Origin: an uncultured Aquimarina sp.
Lineage (GTDB): Bacteria > Bacteroidota > Bacteroidia > Flavobacteriales > Flavobacteriaceae
DNA: 64,000 nt
Reading direction: 5' to 3'
Assembly: GCA_947501475.1 (NCBI GenBank)
Contig: CANMWA010000007.1
Coordinates: 186,001-250,000 of the forward strand
Of the stretch, positions 1 through 8,176 are shown in pieces. The notes beneath the pieces are model-generated. The model ran no database searches and had not been told where the DNA came from. It saw only the letters and a program-made list of their open reading frames with translations. Position 1 is the stretch's first letter. Every line of letters starts with the position of its first letter. The position numbers and the translations under genes are program-made.

Positions 1-288
1 GCATCCTTTTGCCATTTCGGTAGCTTCTTCGAGTGTATTGGCTTTTACGATAATATATCCTCCAACAATTTCTTTGGCTTCGGTAAGAGGTCTATCGGTA
101 ACCTTAACCCCTCCAGGGTGTATTGTATTACCATGTGGATGAAGTCTTTCGCCTCCTATATATTTTTCTTGCTCGGCTATTTTGCCAATCCATTCTTGCC
201 AATGTTGCATATGGATATCTTGTTCTTCTGGAGATTTATTATCCCATACTTCGTCTCCACCTTTAAAAAGGAACATAAATTGTTTCAT
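1..288 (-). CDS. YCII-related domain protein (3' end outside window)
   Basis: Reading leftwards from an ATG at 288, the frame stays open to base 1 (96 codons), so the C-terminus is missing. It begins MKQFMFLFKGGDEVW and contains GGERLHPHG and GGYIIVKANTLEEATEMAKGC, the pattern of YCII/DGPF-type small dimeric proteins (family knowledge; usually about 95-125 aa). Such proteins are often encoded near ECF sigma factors. No enzymatic role can be assigned here. The start is the first Met of the conserved N-terminal strand. Confidence 0.85.
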   Translation of the reverse strand, partial: MKQFMFLFKGGDEVWDNKSPEEQDIHMQHWQEWIGKIAEQEKYIGGERLHPHGNTIHPGGVKVTDRPLTEAKEIVGGYIIVKANTLEEATEMAKGC

Positions 289-381
289 ATGTTTGTTTGT
301 TTTATGGTTTATACTTCTAAAACGAACTCATTATTAATATTTGGACAGCGTTACCTATATTTTTAATTCAAAGTTATACAG

Positions 382-414
382 AGGTCTCACCGGTTTTGAA
401 AACCTGTGAGGTCT
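382..414. repeat. Intergenic 16-bp hairpin
   Basis: An arm at 382-397 pairs with 399-414 at 13 of 16 positions, two of the remainder being possible G-U wobbles. The core halves are CTCAC-CGGTTTT and AAAACCTGTGAG. It lies between the YCII gene and the DHFR-like gene and has no following T-run, so it looks more like a REP-type palindrome or mRNA 3' structure than a classical terminator. Confidence 0.5.
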
Positions 415-479
415 GATAACGTATTAGATGCTGAAAATACTAATTCTTATATCTTAAAATTTCTACCCTATTGTTGAAA

Positions 480-1013
480 TTAATGTATTACATCATAGGT
501 CATGATTTGTAAACCATTTTCGTACTCATCAGTTTCTTTTAATTCTAACTGCATACTCTTTGTTACTTCTCCAAATAACCTAACACCTTGTCCTTGAATA
601 AAGGGGTTGAGTTTTATTTTGAGTACATCTATCATTTGGTTTTTAAATAACCATCCTGCAAACTCTCCTCCTCCACATAAATATATATCAGTACCTTTCT
701 CCTTCTTAAGATTTTTTATGGTTCCTACATCAAGTGTGCACACATGTACTTGCTGGTCTGCGTCATCAAAACTCAATGTATTCGAAAAAATATAATGCGT
801 CATATGGTCATAAGCGCGTTGTCCTGGTTTAAGTCCGTATTTATATCCAAACTCGTATGTTTTCCTTCCCATAATCACTGTATCGTATGATTTTAAATCA
901 TCTATATATTTATCTACACCATTACCAGTTTGTTTAAATCCACTAATATCTTCATTTGGTCCGGCTATAAATCCGTCTAAGGATATAGCTACATAATATA
1001 CTATTCTTCTCAT
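480..1013 (-). CDS. Dihydrofolate reductase-family protein (RibD C-terminal domain)
   Basis: 177 aa. It starts MRRIVYYVAISLDGFIAG, the first strand of the RibD_C/DHFR-like fold. VIMGRKTYEFG (about residues 47-57) and YLCGGGEFAG (about 110-120) match the NADPH-binding loops of this family. The length fits stand-alone RibD_C proteins, commonly annotated 'dihydrofolate reductase family protein'. They are probable NADPH-dependent reductases of unknown substrate and are not the essential FolA. It is monocistronic, with 148 bp upstream before the DinB gene. Confidence 0.85.
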   Translation of the reverse strand: MRRIVYYVAISLDGFIAGPNEDISGFKQTGNGVDKYIDDLKSYDTVIMGRKTYEFGYKYGLKPGQRAYDHMTHYIFSNTLSFDDADQQVHVCTLDVGTIKNLKKEKGTDIYLCGGGEFAGWLFKNQMIDVLKIKLNPFIQGQGVRLFGEVTKSMQLELKETDEYENGLQIMTYDVIH

Positions 1014-1161
1014 TGGTTTATGGTTTTAAGAGTTATTTAAAAAGGTTGTGTAGCTTTATTAATACCATGGAAAAGCTTTTTTTCAAATAGAAAGGCCTCT
1101 AGAGACTAAAAGGAAGCATCTAATAACTTTTGTACTCTATATAATAATATAATACCATGAA

Positions 1162-1698
1162 TTATATTAAGGCTCCTAGATATCGTTCTTTAATACTATG
1201 AATATGGTGTAACTCATGCCCTAAGATATGATACCCTAAAGCTCTAACACTAGTTTTATTTTTATTGGCTGTACCTATTCTTATCAATGCCTGTTGAGAA
1301 AACCCATCAAATAATGTAATTGTTGCCATTCTTACTGCTTCATATTCTGCCAAAATATTTTCTATTGATCTACCTTGGGTATCGGCATATTGTGTGTATT
1401 CATTTTCTTCAAAACCAGGAAGATTAGTTTTATCATTTCTAGCAAAAGTAAGTGCTCGATATCCATATATTCTCTCATCATCAATGATATGCACTAAAAC
1501 TTCTTTTACCGACCATTTATCAGGAGCATACCTATAATTTAACTCTTCCTGAGACAGTGATCTTACAAATTCTTTTACTTTTATTAAACTTTGTTTTAGT
1601 TGTTGTAAAAGGCTCCCATCTTTTTTTACATACTCCATATACATACTCGCATATGATGGATATTCTTCTTTTGATGGAAATGCGATACTTGTATACAT
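1162..1698 (-). CDS. DinB-superfamily protein
   Basis: 178 aa. It has the four-helix DinB/YfiT pattern: KWSVKEVLVHIIDDERIYGYRAL (split here by position, about residues 61-83) and a C-terminal HILGHELHHIHSIKERY-type segment (about 156-172). The histidines in these two segments would form the usual metal site. DinB-fold proteins include bacillithiol and mycothiol S-transferases, and the actual substrate here is unknown. A second DinB-fold gene (YfiT-like) lies at 32842-33366. The first Met was chosen as start. Confidence 0.85.
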   Translation of the reverse strand: MYTSIAFPSKEEYPSYASMYMEYVKKDGSLLQQLKQSLIKVKEFVRSLSQEELNYRYAPDKWSVKEVLVHIIDDERIYGYRALTFARNDKTNLPGFEENEYTQYADTQGRSIENILAEYEAVRMATITLFDGFSQQALIRIGTANKNKTSVRALGYHILGHELHHIHSIKERYLGALI

Positions 1699-1860
1699 AT
1701 AAATTATCGGTAGTTATTAATAATTTTAGCAGCTACCCAATAGCTATCTTTATTTCTGGTATAGAAAAAACACTTAGCATCTTTGGTAACAAAAGGGTAT
1801 AATTGGAGCCCTCGTGTTTTGAATACGGTCTAGATGCCGTCTTTTTTCTTAAAACTATTT

Positions 1861-2277
1861 CTATTCTGTTGCATGTACTTTTTTGTAGAAAATTTTACTT
1901 ACAATTTTCCATTCTCCATCAATTTTAAGCAAGTTCATATAATCAATAAAAGAAAATTTAGGGTATTCGATTTCTAGTTTTGCACTTGCTGCATGGCCAG
2001 TAACGTTGATATATGCAATTTTGGTTTTTCGATTTTGCTTGGGTCCTGGTTTCATTTTTCCAAAAAACTCTAGTGCATTAACCTCTTTATACTCATCGGC
2101 AATATATCGCATCGTGGCTGTCTTATGAAACGCCTTTTTGAGAGTTTCAAAATCATTATTAGTCCCTCCTTCTAAATAATAATTTACTGTTTTTGCGACC
2201 ATGGTAGAATCTGATTCTTGTGCTTGAAGCGAAATACTAACGACACTTAAAAATACTACTATAAATATGTTTTTCAT
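1861..2277 (-). CDS. Secreted NTF2-like / lumazine-binding-type protein
   Basis: 138 aa with an N-terminal signal peptide (about residues 1-20, ending SLQAQ), so probably periplasmic. The mature part, with TVNYYLEGGTNNDFETLKKAFHKTA and a C-terminal DGEWKIVSKIFYKK, is typical of the putative lumazine-binding/SnoaL-like group of the NTF2 fold. No catalytic residues can be assigned. It lies 40 bp downstream of another NTF2-like gene on the same strand, so the pair may be co-transcribed. Confidence 0.8.
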   Translation of the reverse strand: MKNIFIVVFLSVVSISLQAQESDSTMVAKTVNYYLEGGTNNDFETLKKAFHKTATMRYIADEYKEVNALEFFGKMKPGPKQNRKTKIAYINVTGHAASAKLEIEYPKFSFIDYMNLLKIDGEWKIVSKIFYKKVHATE

Positions 2278-2317
2278 TTTGATAAATGTTATGTTAAAAA
2301 TATTTGATTACATGTTT

Positions 2318-2746
2318 TTACCTGAATAAATCCTTGGATTGTACTACATCTACTCTAACCACTTTTTTATTATTAAATGTGAATATCTCTACAATATCAC
2401 GCCCCTCTTTATCGACATCATCTAACCATACTTTATCATGCATAATAACTTTATTATCTATTTCTATAAGGTATTGTATTTCTGAATGGACTTGTGGGTA
2501 TTTCTTAAAATGGGTAGCCCTATTCTTTTGTAATGCTTCTCTTCCATTAACTTTGAGTTCGGATGCTACATAGACAACAACATTATCAGCAAAGCCTTTT
2601 ACATATTTGTCTGCATCTTTTTCATTAACCGCTCTGATCATTTCTTTGATAATCTGGCTTTGTTCTCCATTACTAAGTTCATGATGCTTAGACACACATC
2701 CTGATAGAAAAACAATCATTAGCAAAAACGAACATATAAATTTCAT
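2318..2746 (-). CDS. NTF2-like (SnoaL-type) lipoprotein
   Basis: 142 aa. The N-terminal hydrophobic segment ends in a lipobox (LSGC, Cys17), so a membrane lipoprotein is expected. Residues about 28-140 have the NTF2-like layout: a helix with IIKEMIRAVNEKDADKYV, then strands with VNGREAL and IVEIFTFNNKKVVRVDVV. Polyketide-cyclase-like relatives exist, but no active site can be identified. It is the first gene of a probable two-gene unit with the NTF2-like protein downstream (1861-2277). Confidence 0.8.
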   Translation of the reverse strand: MKFICSFLLMIVFLSGCVSKHHELSNGEQSQIIKEMIRAVNEKDADKYVKGFADNVVVYVASELKVNGREALQKNRATHFKKYPQVHSEIQYLIEIDNKVIMHDKVWLDDVDKEGRDIVEIFTFNNKKVVRVDVVQSKDLFR

Positions 2747-2931
2747 ACTATACTATTTTTTTGAAAAGTGAGAATACAGGCATCATTTTAACAATAAATG
2801 TTGTTCTCTAATGTAGAAAAACATTTTTGAAGGTATTCATAAAAAAAACTTAATCCTTTATAGGTAGGGCATTATTCTTTTTAAGCGTTTTAATATAAAC
2901 GCCCATGACTTATCTATATCATGTAGATGGC

Positions 2932-2962
2932 AAAAAAGGATGCTTTATAAGCATCCTTTTTT
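2932..2962 (-). terminator. Intrinsic terminator after DUF1203 gene
   Basis: The perfect stem AGGATGCTT/AAGCATCCT with a 3-nt loop is flanked by A6 and T6, so it can act in both directions. It lies 37 bp beyond the DUF1203 stop codon on the minus strand. Confidence 0.85.
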
Positions 2963-2998
2963 AATCTTTGTATATGAATTATCGTTTATCAAAATTTT

Positions 2999-3478
2999 CT
3001 AAGTTCTTTCTATTTTACAGATATAGCAACCTGCTTCAGAGTTTCTAGCATGTAAATATGCTATTTCTGAATGTTGTTTAAATATTTCAGGAATCAACAG
3101 ATCAATATCTTTATCGCCTACCATTTTGGTAAATACCATTTTTTGATCCTCGCTATATCCTATTAGCGACAACGGGAAATTTTTTTTATCGGCTTTAATC
3201 TCAGGCGGAAATCGATGAACATCTTGATATGGTTTTACTTCTTTTTTATTGATAAATATTGGTCCTATTTGGTTAAAAGCATTTTCTTTTTCAAAAGGGC
3301 TGTGACTGATCAAGATTCTCTCATCTTTTCCTGGTATAAAAGGTTGTAAAGAAACTCTGCAAGGACCATATCCTGTAGCTAACTGCTCAACAATTGGATG
3401 GTTAAACTTATCTATCTTTTTTTTGCGAATTTGTGAGGCATATTTTTCTGTTATCGGAATAATTTTGAAAGTATTCAT
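2999..3478 (-). CDS. DUF1203 domain-containing protein
   Basis: 159 aa covering essentially the whole DUF1203 family. Visible family signatures are GYGPCRVSLQPF (about residues 36-47), the ILISHSPFE segment, and the C-terminal AYLHARNSEAGCYICKIER. The biochemical function is unknown. There is no signal peptide, so it is cytoplasmic. It is monocistronic, with its own terminator at 2932-2962. Confidence 0.85.
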   Translation of the reverse strand: MNTFKIIPITEKYASQIRKKKIDKFNHPIVEQLATGYGPCRVSLQPFIPGKDERILISHSPFEKENAFNQIGPIFINKKEVKPYQDVHRFPPEIKADKKNFPLSLIGYSEDQKMVFTKMVGDKDIDLLIPEIFKQHSEIAYLHARNSEAGCYICKIERT

Positions 3479-3547
3479 TTTATATCTTTTTTAAGTTTCG
3501 GATATAAAGATCATACACCTTCTAGAGATATAACACCCAGATCTTGC

Positions 3548-4396
3548 TTAGTTTTGATCTGTTTTTGCTGCCTCCCAACCGATTATGGCTGTTTTTCGGG
3601 TATTGCCCCAATGATATTGACCAAGATCCCCTGTAGATTGAATCACTCGATGGCAAGGAATTAAAAATGCCACGGGGTTATTGCCAATTGCAGTTCCTAC
3701 TGCTCTGGATGCTTTGGGTTTGTCGATATGCTTTGCTACAGTACCATAAGTGGTTACTACTCCTTTGGGGATTTTAAGTAATGTATTCCAAACTTTTAAT
3801 TGAAATTCGGTTCCCTTAAGGTGTAATTTTATCTGATCTAATTGTTTCCAATCTTTGGTAAAAATAAACAGTGCATTTTGCTGAACTTTATCAACTATCT
3901 GTTTAAAATTTGCATTAGGAAACTTTTGATATAAAATCAAAAAAGCTTCTTTTTCGTTGTCTACAAATGCCATATGACAAATACCTTTGTGTGTTGATGC
4001 AACCAGAATTTTTCCAAAAGAGCTTTCGGCAAAACTATAATTAATTGATAGGTTATTTCCTCCTTTTTTATATTCTCCTGGAGTCATCCCTTCAATTTTT
4101 ATAAAAAGGTCATGCAATCTACCTGTACTCGAAAGTCCGGTTTCATGCGTAGCATCAAATACTGTTTTTTGTTGATTCTTAAGAACCTTCTTTGCATGTT
4201 CTAAACTGGTATACTGCAAGAATTTTTTAGGACTCACTCCTGCCCAATTCGTAAAAAGTCTTTGAAAATGAAATGGACTTAGATGTACTTTTTCTGCAAC
4301 TTCATCAAGGTTGGGTTGCTCTTTAAAATGTTGTTTGATATATGTTATCGCATCTGCAATACGATTATAATCAATTTGGTTTTGTTCTATCATCAC
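3548..4396 (-). CDS. AraC-type HTH / methylated-DNA-protein-cysteine methyltransferase fusion (Ada-like)
   Basis: 282 aa. Residues about 8-112 form an AraC/XylS DNA-binding domain (LDEVAEKVHLSPFHFQRLF, then TGLSSTGRLHDLFIKIEGMTPGEYKK). Residues about 118-275 are an O6-alkylguanine-DNA alkyltransferase with the acceptor motif IPCHRV (Cys248), the Arg/Asn region SRAVGTAIGNNP and a C-terminal YHWG. The N-terminal Zn-binding methyl-phosphotriester domain of E. coli Ada is absent. It therefore repairs O6-methylguanine or O4-methylthymine by suicide transfer and probably regulates transcription, but cannot sense phosphotriesters like Ada. It is monocistronic. Confidence 0.93.
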   Translation of the reverse strand: MMIEQNQIDYNRIADAITYIKQHFKEQPNLDEVAEKVHLSPFHFQRLFTNWAGVSPKKFLQYTSLEHAKKVLKNQQKTVFDATHETGLSSTGRLHDLFIKIEGMTPGEYKKGGNNLSINYSFAESSFGKILVASTHKGICHMAFVDNEKEAFLILYQKFPNANFKQIVDKVQQNALFIFTKDWKQLDQIKLHLKGTEFQLKVWNTLLKIPKGVVTTYGTVAKHIDKPKASRAVGTAIGNNPVAFLIPCHRVIQSTGDLGQYHWGNTRKTAIIGWEAAKTDQN

Positions 4397-4579
4397 TAGT
4401 ATACTTTAAAAACGATATAAAAGTATGCAGTACTAAGATAATACAAAACCCATTACTTGCTCAATATAAGTATTGGCCTAAGTTAAATGTAATAAAATTG
4501 ACTTGTCTTTGATACAATTTTCTATCGAAAATCGCTTAGACTGACGTACACTCCATTATGTTGAATTCAAATTATTATA

Positions 4580-5827
4580 CTAATCCATTACAAAATTAAC
4601 ACCTCCAGAAAACAAGCTTGAACTGAGGCCTGTGTTACGTTCATATTGCCTAAATCTCAAATCAATACTTTTTAAACCAAATTTCCAGATGTGTAATTTT
4701 GTAAAAATATCGGTATAACTCACACCAAATCCGTATTGATTAGCATCAAAATTAGACAAGTCATAATCTGATGTGTAAAACTCTTGAGTGGATAGGTGTT
4801 GATTGAAAGGTGCAAAATAGTCTGCTTCAGTTTGATTGTAAAAACGATAACTTGGATACACCGTAAATTTATCTGTAATCTTAATCGGGACTTCTACACT
4901 GGCAGTATGCGAATTAATGCCCCAATCATCTGTATAATATCTATAAAAAGTACGTAATGACAAAAATTCATTGATATAATAATGTAATCTACCTCCTACT
5001 GCTATTTTAAATCTAGAATCTGGCAGTCTTTCGATATCATCGGCATAAGTAAACTCTTGTACTACAAAATCGTCTACATCTGCAAACTGTACTCTTTGAA
5101 AAGGTGTAGATAATAGTCCTTCTTGTTGTATGAGATCGACAGATAAAGACCCTTGTAGTTTTTTGGTTAGTATTTGCGAAAACCCTAATCCTATAGAATA
5201 TGAATTACGGGATTCGTCATTAAACGGGATAAAAGAAGGTAAGCTTCTTAACTCTGAAGGGTAAATGGCGTTCCAGGTATCAAGAAACACATTAGCTTTA
5301 ATGCTAAGTTCTGTATTTTTTTCATTGAACAGTTTGGTATAACTACCTCCGAAACCAATTGAAAAATAATCATACTCAGTAGCTATTGCTGCATTAGCAG
5401 ACCAAATAGAGTTACGATCATCACTACTATGGCTATAAGTTCCTGAAAATGTTGCTAAAATATCGCTCTCTGAAGCTCCGGTTGATGCCACAAACGGATT
5501 GGCGGCTGCATTACCATCAAAAGGATTCACATTACTAGATGAAGCTGAAGAATATGCCGATATTCCTGCATCAATGGTTAGCACATCATCATCGTTTAAA
5601 GGAATAGAAACCACAATGGTGGGCGTAAGATCTGTAAGTTCTTCGGTACCGATACCTCCAGTTACTGCTGCATTATCACCATCTTGTGTATAATAACTCG
5701 TTAAAAAATCTATTTCGGTAGATTCTAATACTCTTTTTTTATAAGAAGTAGTTTCTTCTTGCTCTGTGTCCTGAGCGATCAATAGTATAGAAGAAAATAA
5801 TGCTAATATTAGGGCGAATTGTTTCAA
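4580..5827 (-). CDS. DUF3570 outer-membrane protein
   Basis: 415 aa with a signal peptide (about residues 1-18). The body has alternating strands rich in Tyr/Phe/Ser and ends in the barrel-like strand GGVNFVMD, consistent with an outer-membrane beta-barrel. Features such as SYYTQDGDNAAVTGGIGTEEL near the N-terminus are typical of DUF3570. It is the last gene of the thioredoxin-ApbE-DUF4266-DUF3570 set. Function is not established. The fixed neighbourhood of ApbE and a short Cys lipoprotein suggests an extracytoplasmic redox or metal-related role (inference). Confidence 0.85.
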   Translation of the reverse strand: MKQFALILALFSSILLIAQDTEQEETTSYKKRVLESTEIDFLTSYYTQDGDNAAVTGGIGTEELTDLTPTIVVSIPLNDDDVLTIDAGISAYSSASSSNVNPFDGNAAANPFVASTGASESDILATFSGTYSHSSDDRNSIWSANAAIATEYDYFSIGFGGSYTKLFNEKNTELSIKANVFLDTWNAIYPSELRSLPSFIPFNDESRNSYSIGLGFSQILTKKLQGSLSVDLIQQEGLLSTPFQRVQFADVDDFVVQEFTYADDIERLPDSRFKIAVGGRLHYYINEFLSLRTFYRYYTDDWGINSHTASVEVPIKITDKFTVYPSYRFYNQTEADYFAPFNQHLSTQEFYTSDYDLSNFDANQYGFGVSYTDIFTKLHIWKFGLKSIDLRFRQYERNTGLSSSLFSGGVNFVMD

Positions 5828-5985
5828 ATGTAATTTGTTTTATGAAGTTTTAAACTTCATTTTTAATATGTATTAAAAATCATTATATCTTGTCCTTTAA
5901 CAGGATAAGCCTGTCTGCCGCAAAGTCAGGTTCAACGTACTACTTTGAGGATTCCTTTTACAGGATTTTCAAAATAGGGTTTCAC

Positions 5986-6195
5986 TTAATTGCAACCACA
6001 GCCACCACCAGTTTTTCCTCCGTTAGCACCAGCAGCGGCTTCTCTATAGGCCTGAAAATTGGTTTCGAAACGATCAATCTTTTTCAAGGTCAATTGCATA
6101 TCTGGATCATTGAGCTGCACTTTTTCATATTCTTTTACTGCTACACAAGAATTAAGTGATAGTAGTAGTATTAAAATTAGTAATAACTTATTCAT
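5986..6195 (-). CDS. DUF4266 short lipoprotein with GGGCGCN tail
   Basis: 69 aa. The signal segment ends in a lipobox (LNSC, Cys17). The mature chain has VQLNDPDMQLTLKKIDRFE, the DUF4266 signature, and ends in a glycine-rich tail with Cys66 and Cys68 as a CxC. The mature protein is only about 53 aa, a membrane-anchored short helix with a terminal thiol pair that could bind metal or be oxidised (inference). It sits 31 bp after apbE and 158 bp before the DUF3570 gene. Not assigned a function in any family I know. Confidence 0.85.
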   Translation of the reverse strand: MNKLLLILILLLSLNSCVAVKEYEKVQLNDPDMQLTLKKIDRFETNFQAYREAAAGANGGKTGGGCGCN

Positions 6196-6226
6196 AAAGT
6201 ATGTTTTAATAGTACCATAACGATTA

Positions 6227-7207
6227 CTAGTTGTCTATTTTTATATTATCTGAGGTATGGATTTTTCCTTTATCATCAATAATGATACATTCAATTCTTC
6301 TTAACTGATTTATTCTATTCAACCCAACTTTTATTCCCATTACAAAAACAGATGTTGCTAATGCATCTGCAAGTTCTGCCTTTGGTGCAAAAACAGTAAC
6401 ACTGGCTATACCTGTAGAAGGATATCCTGTTCTTGGATCAATAATATGCGAATATCGTTTACCGTCTATAACTACATATTTTTCATAATTTCCTGAAGTT
6501 ACAACAGCTTTGTCTACAACTGGTAATAATGCAAATGCATTGTTTTTGTTTAAAGGGTTAGTGATTGCTACTTTCCAATCGGTTCCATCTGGCTGTTTAC
6601 CCCAAGTATTCATATCTCCAGATGCGTTTATGATTCCGGCATATACTCCTTCTTTAATCAAAAGTTTTTTTGCTTTATCGGCAGCATACCCTTTACCTAT
6701 CGCGCCAAAACCTATCTTCATTCCTTGTTGTGATAAAAACACGGTTAATTTTTCTTTATCTAGTATGATATTTTTATATCCAACTTTGGCTACCGAGGTA
6801 TTAATTATTGATGAAGAAGGCATTTCTTTTACGCTACCATCGAATTTCCATATCTTATCCATTGATGCATAACTAATATCAAAAGCACCATCGGTAATCT
6901 TAGAAACCCCAATGGCTCTATGTATTAAATCAAATAACTCCTGATCAACTTTGACAGCTTGTATACCGGCATTATTATTAATCAATGACGTTTGAGAATT
7001 TTTATCCCATGAAGATATTAGTTTTTCTATCCTTTGTATTTCGGTGATTGCAATATCAATATAATTATCTGCTGTAACCTGATCTTTGGTGACCACAGTA
7101 ATATCAAAACGACTACCCATTAGTTTAAGGGTTCGTTTGTATATCTGTTGCGAAAATCCTGTAACATTGACAACAAAAAGAAATAAAAAAGTAATTAGAT
7201 ATTTCAA
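6227..7207 (-). CDS. apbE: FAD:protein FMN transferase (ApbE family)
   Basis: 326 aa with a signal peptide (about residues 1-19), so periplasmic or lipid-side. ApbE hallmarks are visible: an early MGSRFDITV segment, FDISYASMDKIWKFDG, the glycine-rich GAIGKGYAADKAKKLL (about 167-182), NASGDMNTWGKQPDG, and YSHIIDPRTGYPS near the Mg/FAD site. ApbE enzymes covalently attach FMN to Ser/Thr of target proteins. No obvious flavinylated target (NqrC/FMN_bind domain) lies in the window, so the substrate may be elsewhere. It is 4 bp after the thioredoxin gene, hence co-transcribed. Confidence 0.95.
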   Translation of the reverse strand: MKYLITFLFLFVVNVTGFSQQIYKRTLKLMGSRFDITVVTKDQVTADNYIDIAITEIQRIEKLISSWDKNSQTSLINNNAGIQAVKVDQELFDLIHRAIGVSKITDGAFDISYASMDKIWKFDGSVKEMPSSSIINTSVAKVGYKNIILDKEKLTVFLSQQGMKIGFGAIGKGYAADKAKKLLIKEGVYAGIINASGDMNTWGKQPDGTDWKVAITNPLNKNNAFALLPVVDKAVVTSGNYEKYVVIDGKRYSHIIDPRTGYPSTGIASVTVFAPKAELADALATSVFVMGIKVGLNRINQLRRIECIIIDDKGKIHTSDNIKIDN

Positions 7208-7211
7208 AATA

Positions 7212-7655
7212 CTATTTAATCATTTGATTTAACATTCCTAAATATGATGCTGGAGTAACTTTTTTATACCCAATTTCTCCTAGTTTGATTCCGGTTTTAT
7301 CTAAAACTACTACCAGAGGAAAGCCTCCGCTTTTATTATAAGTTTCGGCTAATTTTTTATTTTGATTTTGTAATGTTACGGGTAATTGATTTTTTTTCTT
7401 TCTTGGAAAATCAGCTTTTACTAATATATAGTTATCCTTTGCATATTCTTCGAACTCTTTGGTATTTAGTATTTGTTTTTCTAGTTTAATACATGGTGCG
7501 CACCAATCTGAACCCGAAAACACCAAAACTATAGGTTTGCTATTCTCTAATGCTATTTTTTTTGCATCATCAAAGTTAGTTAGCCATTGCTGGGCACTTA
7601 ACGTATTTATTCCTAAAAAGAAGAATAATCCAATACAAATCTTTTTTATATTCAT
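7212..7655 (-). CDS. Periplasmic thioredoxin-family protein
   Basis: 147 aa with a signal peptide (about residues 1-21, ending LSAQQ). The thioredoxin active site is SDWCAPC (Cys52 and Cys55), followed by a cis-Pro region in SGGFPLVVVLD. It is the first gene of the ApbE-DUF4266-DUF3570 operon and the closest gene to a Fur-like palindrome at 7739-7754. It probably keeps a partner thiol reduced, plausibly the CxC tail of the DUF4266 lipoprotein (inference from context only). Confidence 0.9.
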   Translation of the reverse strand: MNIKKICIGLFFFLGINTLSAQQWLTNFDDAKKIALENSKPIVLVFSGSDWCAPCIKLEKQILNTKEFEEYAKDNYILVKADFPRKKKNQLPVTLQNQNKKLAETYNKSGGFPLVVVLDKTGIKLGEIGYKKVTPASYLGMLNQMIK

Positions 7656-7718
7656 GTAAATCTACTTTATATTACCTATATAATCAAGTCCTTTACCGCT
7701 TGATAGTCGCTAAATTGC

Positions 7719-7735
7719 AATACGATATTCGTATT
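7719..7735. promoter_or_regulatory. Inverted repeat beside the Fur-like box
   Basis: Arms AATACGA and TCGTATT are separated by TAT and end 3 bp from the Fur-like palindrome at 7739-7754. This could be part of an extended operator. No regulator is identified. Confidence 0.35.
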
Positions 7736-7738
7736 AAT

Positions 7739-7754
7739 AATGATAATTATCATT
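7739..7754. promoter_or_regulatory. Fur-like box
   Basis: The sequence AATGATAATTATCATT is a perfect 16-bp palindrome and closely matches the classical Fur consensus built from GATAAT hexamers. It lies 84 bp upstream of the thioredoxin gene start, so iron-dependent repression of the thioredoxin-ApbE-DUF4266-DUF3570 operon is the simplest reading. Confidence 0.6.
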
Positions 7755-7764
7755 TCAAATATTA

Positions 7765-7780
7765 TACCTAAAAGTAGGTA
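7765..7780. promoter_or_regulatory. Short inverted repeat TACCT-N6-AGGTA
   Basis: A 5-bp-arm repeat just beyond the Fur-like box in the 7656-7853 intergenic region, possibly a second regulator site. Evidence is limited to symmetry and position. Confidence 0.25.
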
Positions 7781-7853
7781 TTTCTTTATGTTTACAATTT
7801 AACCACTACTTATTATACAGTTATATAGAAAAATACCCTACCCCATTAAATAA

Positions 7854-7887
7854 AAAAAAGGAAATACTTGTTAGTATTTCCTTTTTT
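7854..7887 (-). terminator. Intrinsic terminator after Cys/Lys-rich small gene
   Basis: A 15-bp perfect stem (arms 7854-7868 and 7873-7887) has its outer six pairs A:T, giving T-runs on either strand. It follows the 32-codon ORF ending at 7934 on the minus strand. That supports the small ORF lying on a real transcript. Confidence 0.85.
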
Positions 7888-7933
7888 AGAAATGGATCCA
7901 GAATCCATCATGTATTTTATATAGATAGATATA

Positions 7934-8032
7934 TCAAAGCTTAGGACATCTTTTACAATTTGATTTTCCTTTCTTTTTGTACTTTTTACAACATTTTTTC
8001 TTTTTTCCTCCACAAGCGACTTCGCAATTCAT
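7934..8032 (-). CDS. Small Cys/Lys-rich protein (32 aa)
   Basis: A 33-codon frame starting ATG AAT TGC. The product has 6 Cys and 12 Lys in 32 residues, as CEVAC, KKKKCCKKYKKKGKSNC and CKRCPKL. The frame is open further upstream to a GTG, with a Ser/Pro segment between, so the start is uncertain. An intrinsic terminator follows 46 bp after the stop. Possible roles are metal binding or nucleic-acid binding, but none is shown. It sits between a Fur-box operon and ferritin, suggesting a link to metal homeostasis (inference). Confidence 0.6.
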   Translation of the reverse strand: MNCEVACGGKKKKCCKKYKKKGKSNCKRCPKL

Positions 8033-8176
8033 AGCTACACAAGGAGAATATAATGATGGGGTATTCGAACTTTGCACTCTTTACAATTTTTATTAAATCT
8101 AAATAAAGCACAAAAATATAAAAAAAAGAATCCTTTCAAAAGAATCCAATATTTTTCTTTATCAACTTATTAACAA

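Noticed and set aside
607..795. Plus-strand frame inside the DHFR-like gene
   Set aside because: Opposite-strand shadow of a well-supported coding region with no family resemblance. Similar shadows elsewhere were also discarded.
8117..8150. Terminator after ferritin
   Set aside because: It shows mainly a direct GAATCC repeat. A hairpin needs several G-U pairs and leaves no loop, so it was not called.
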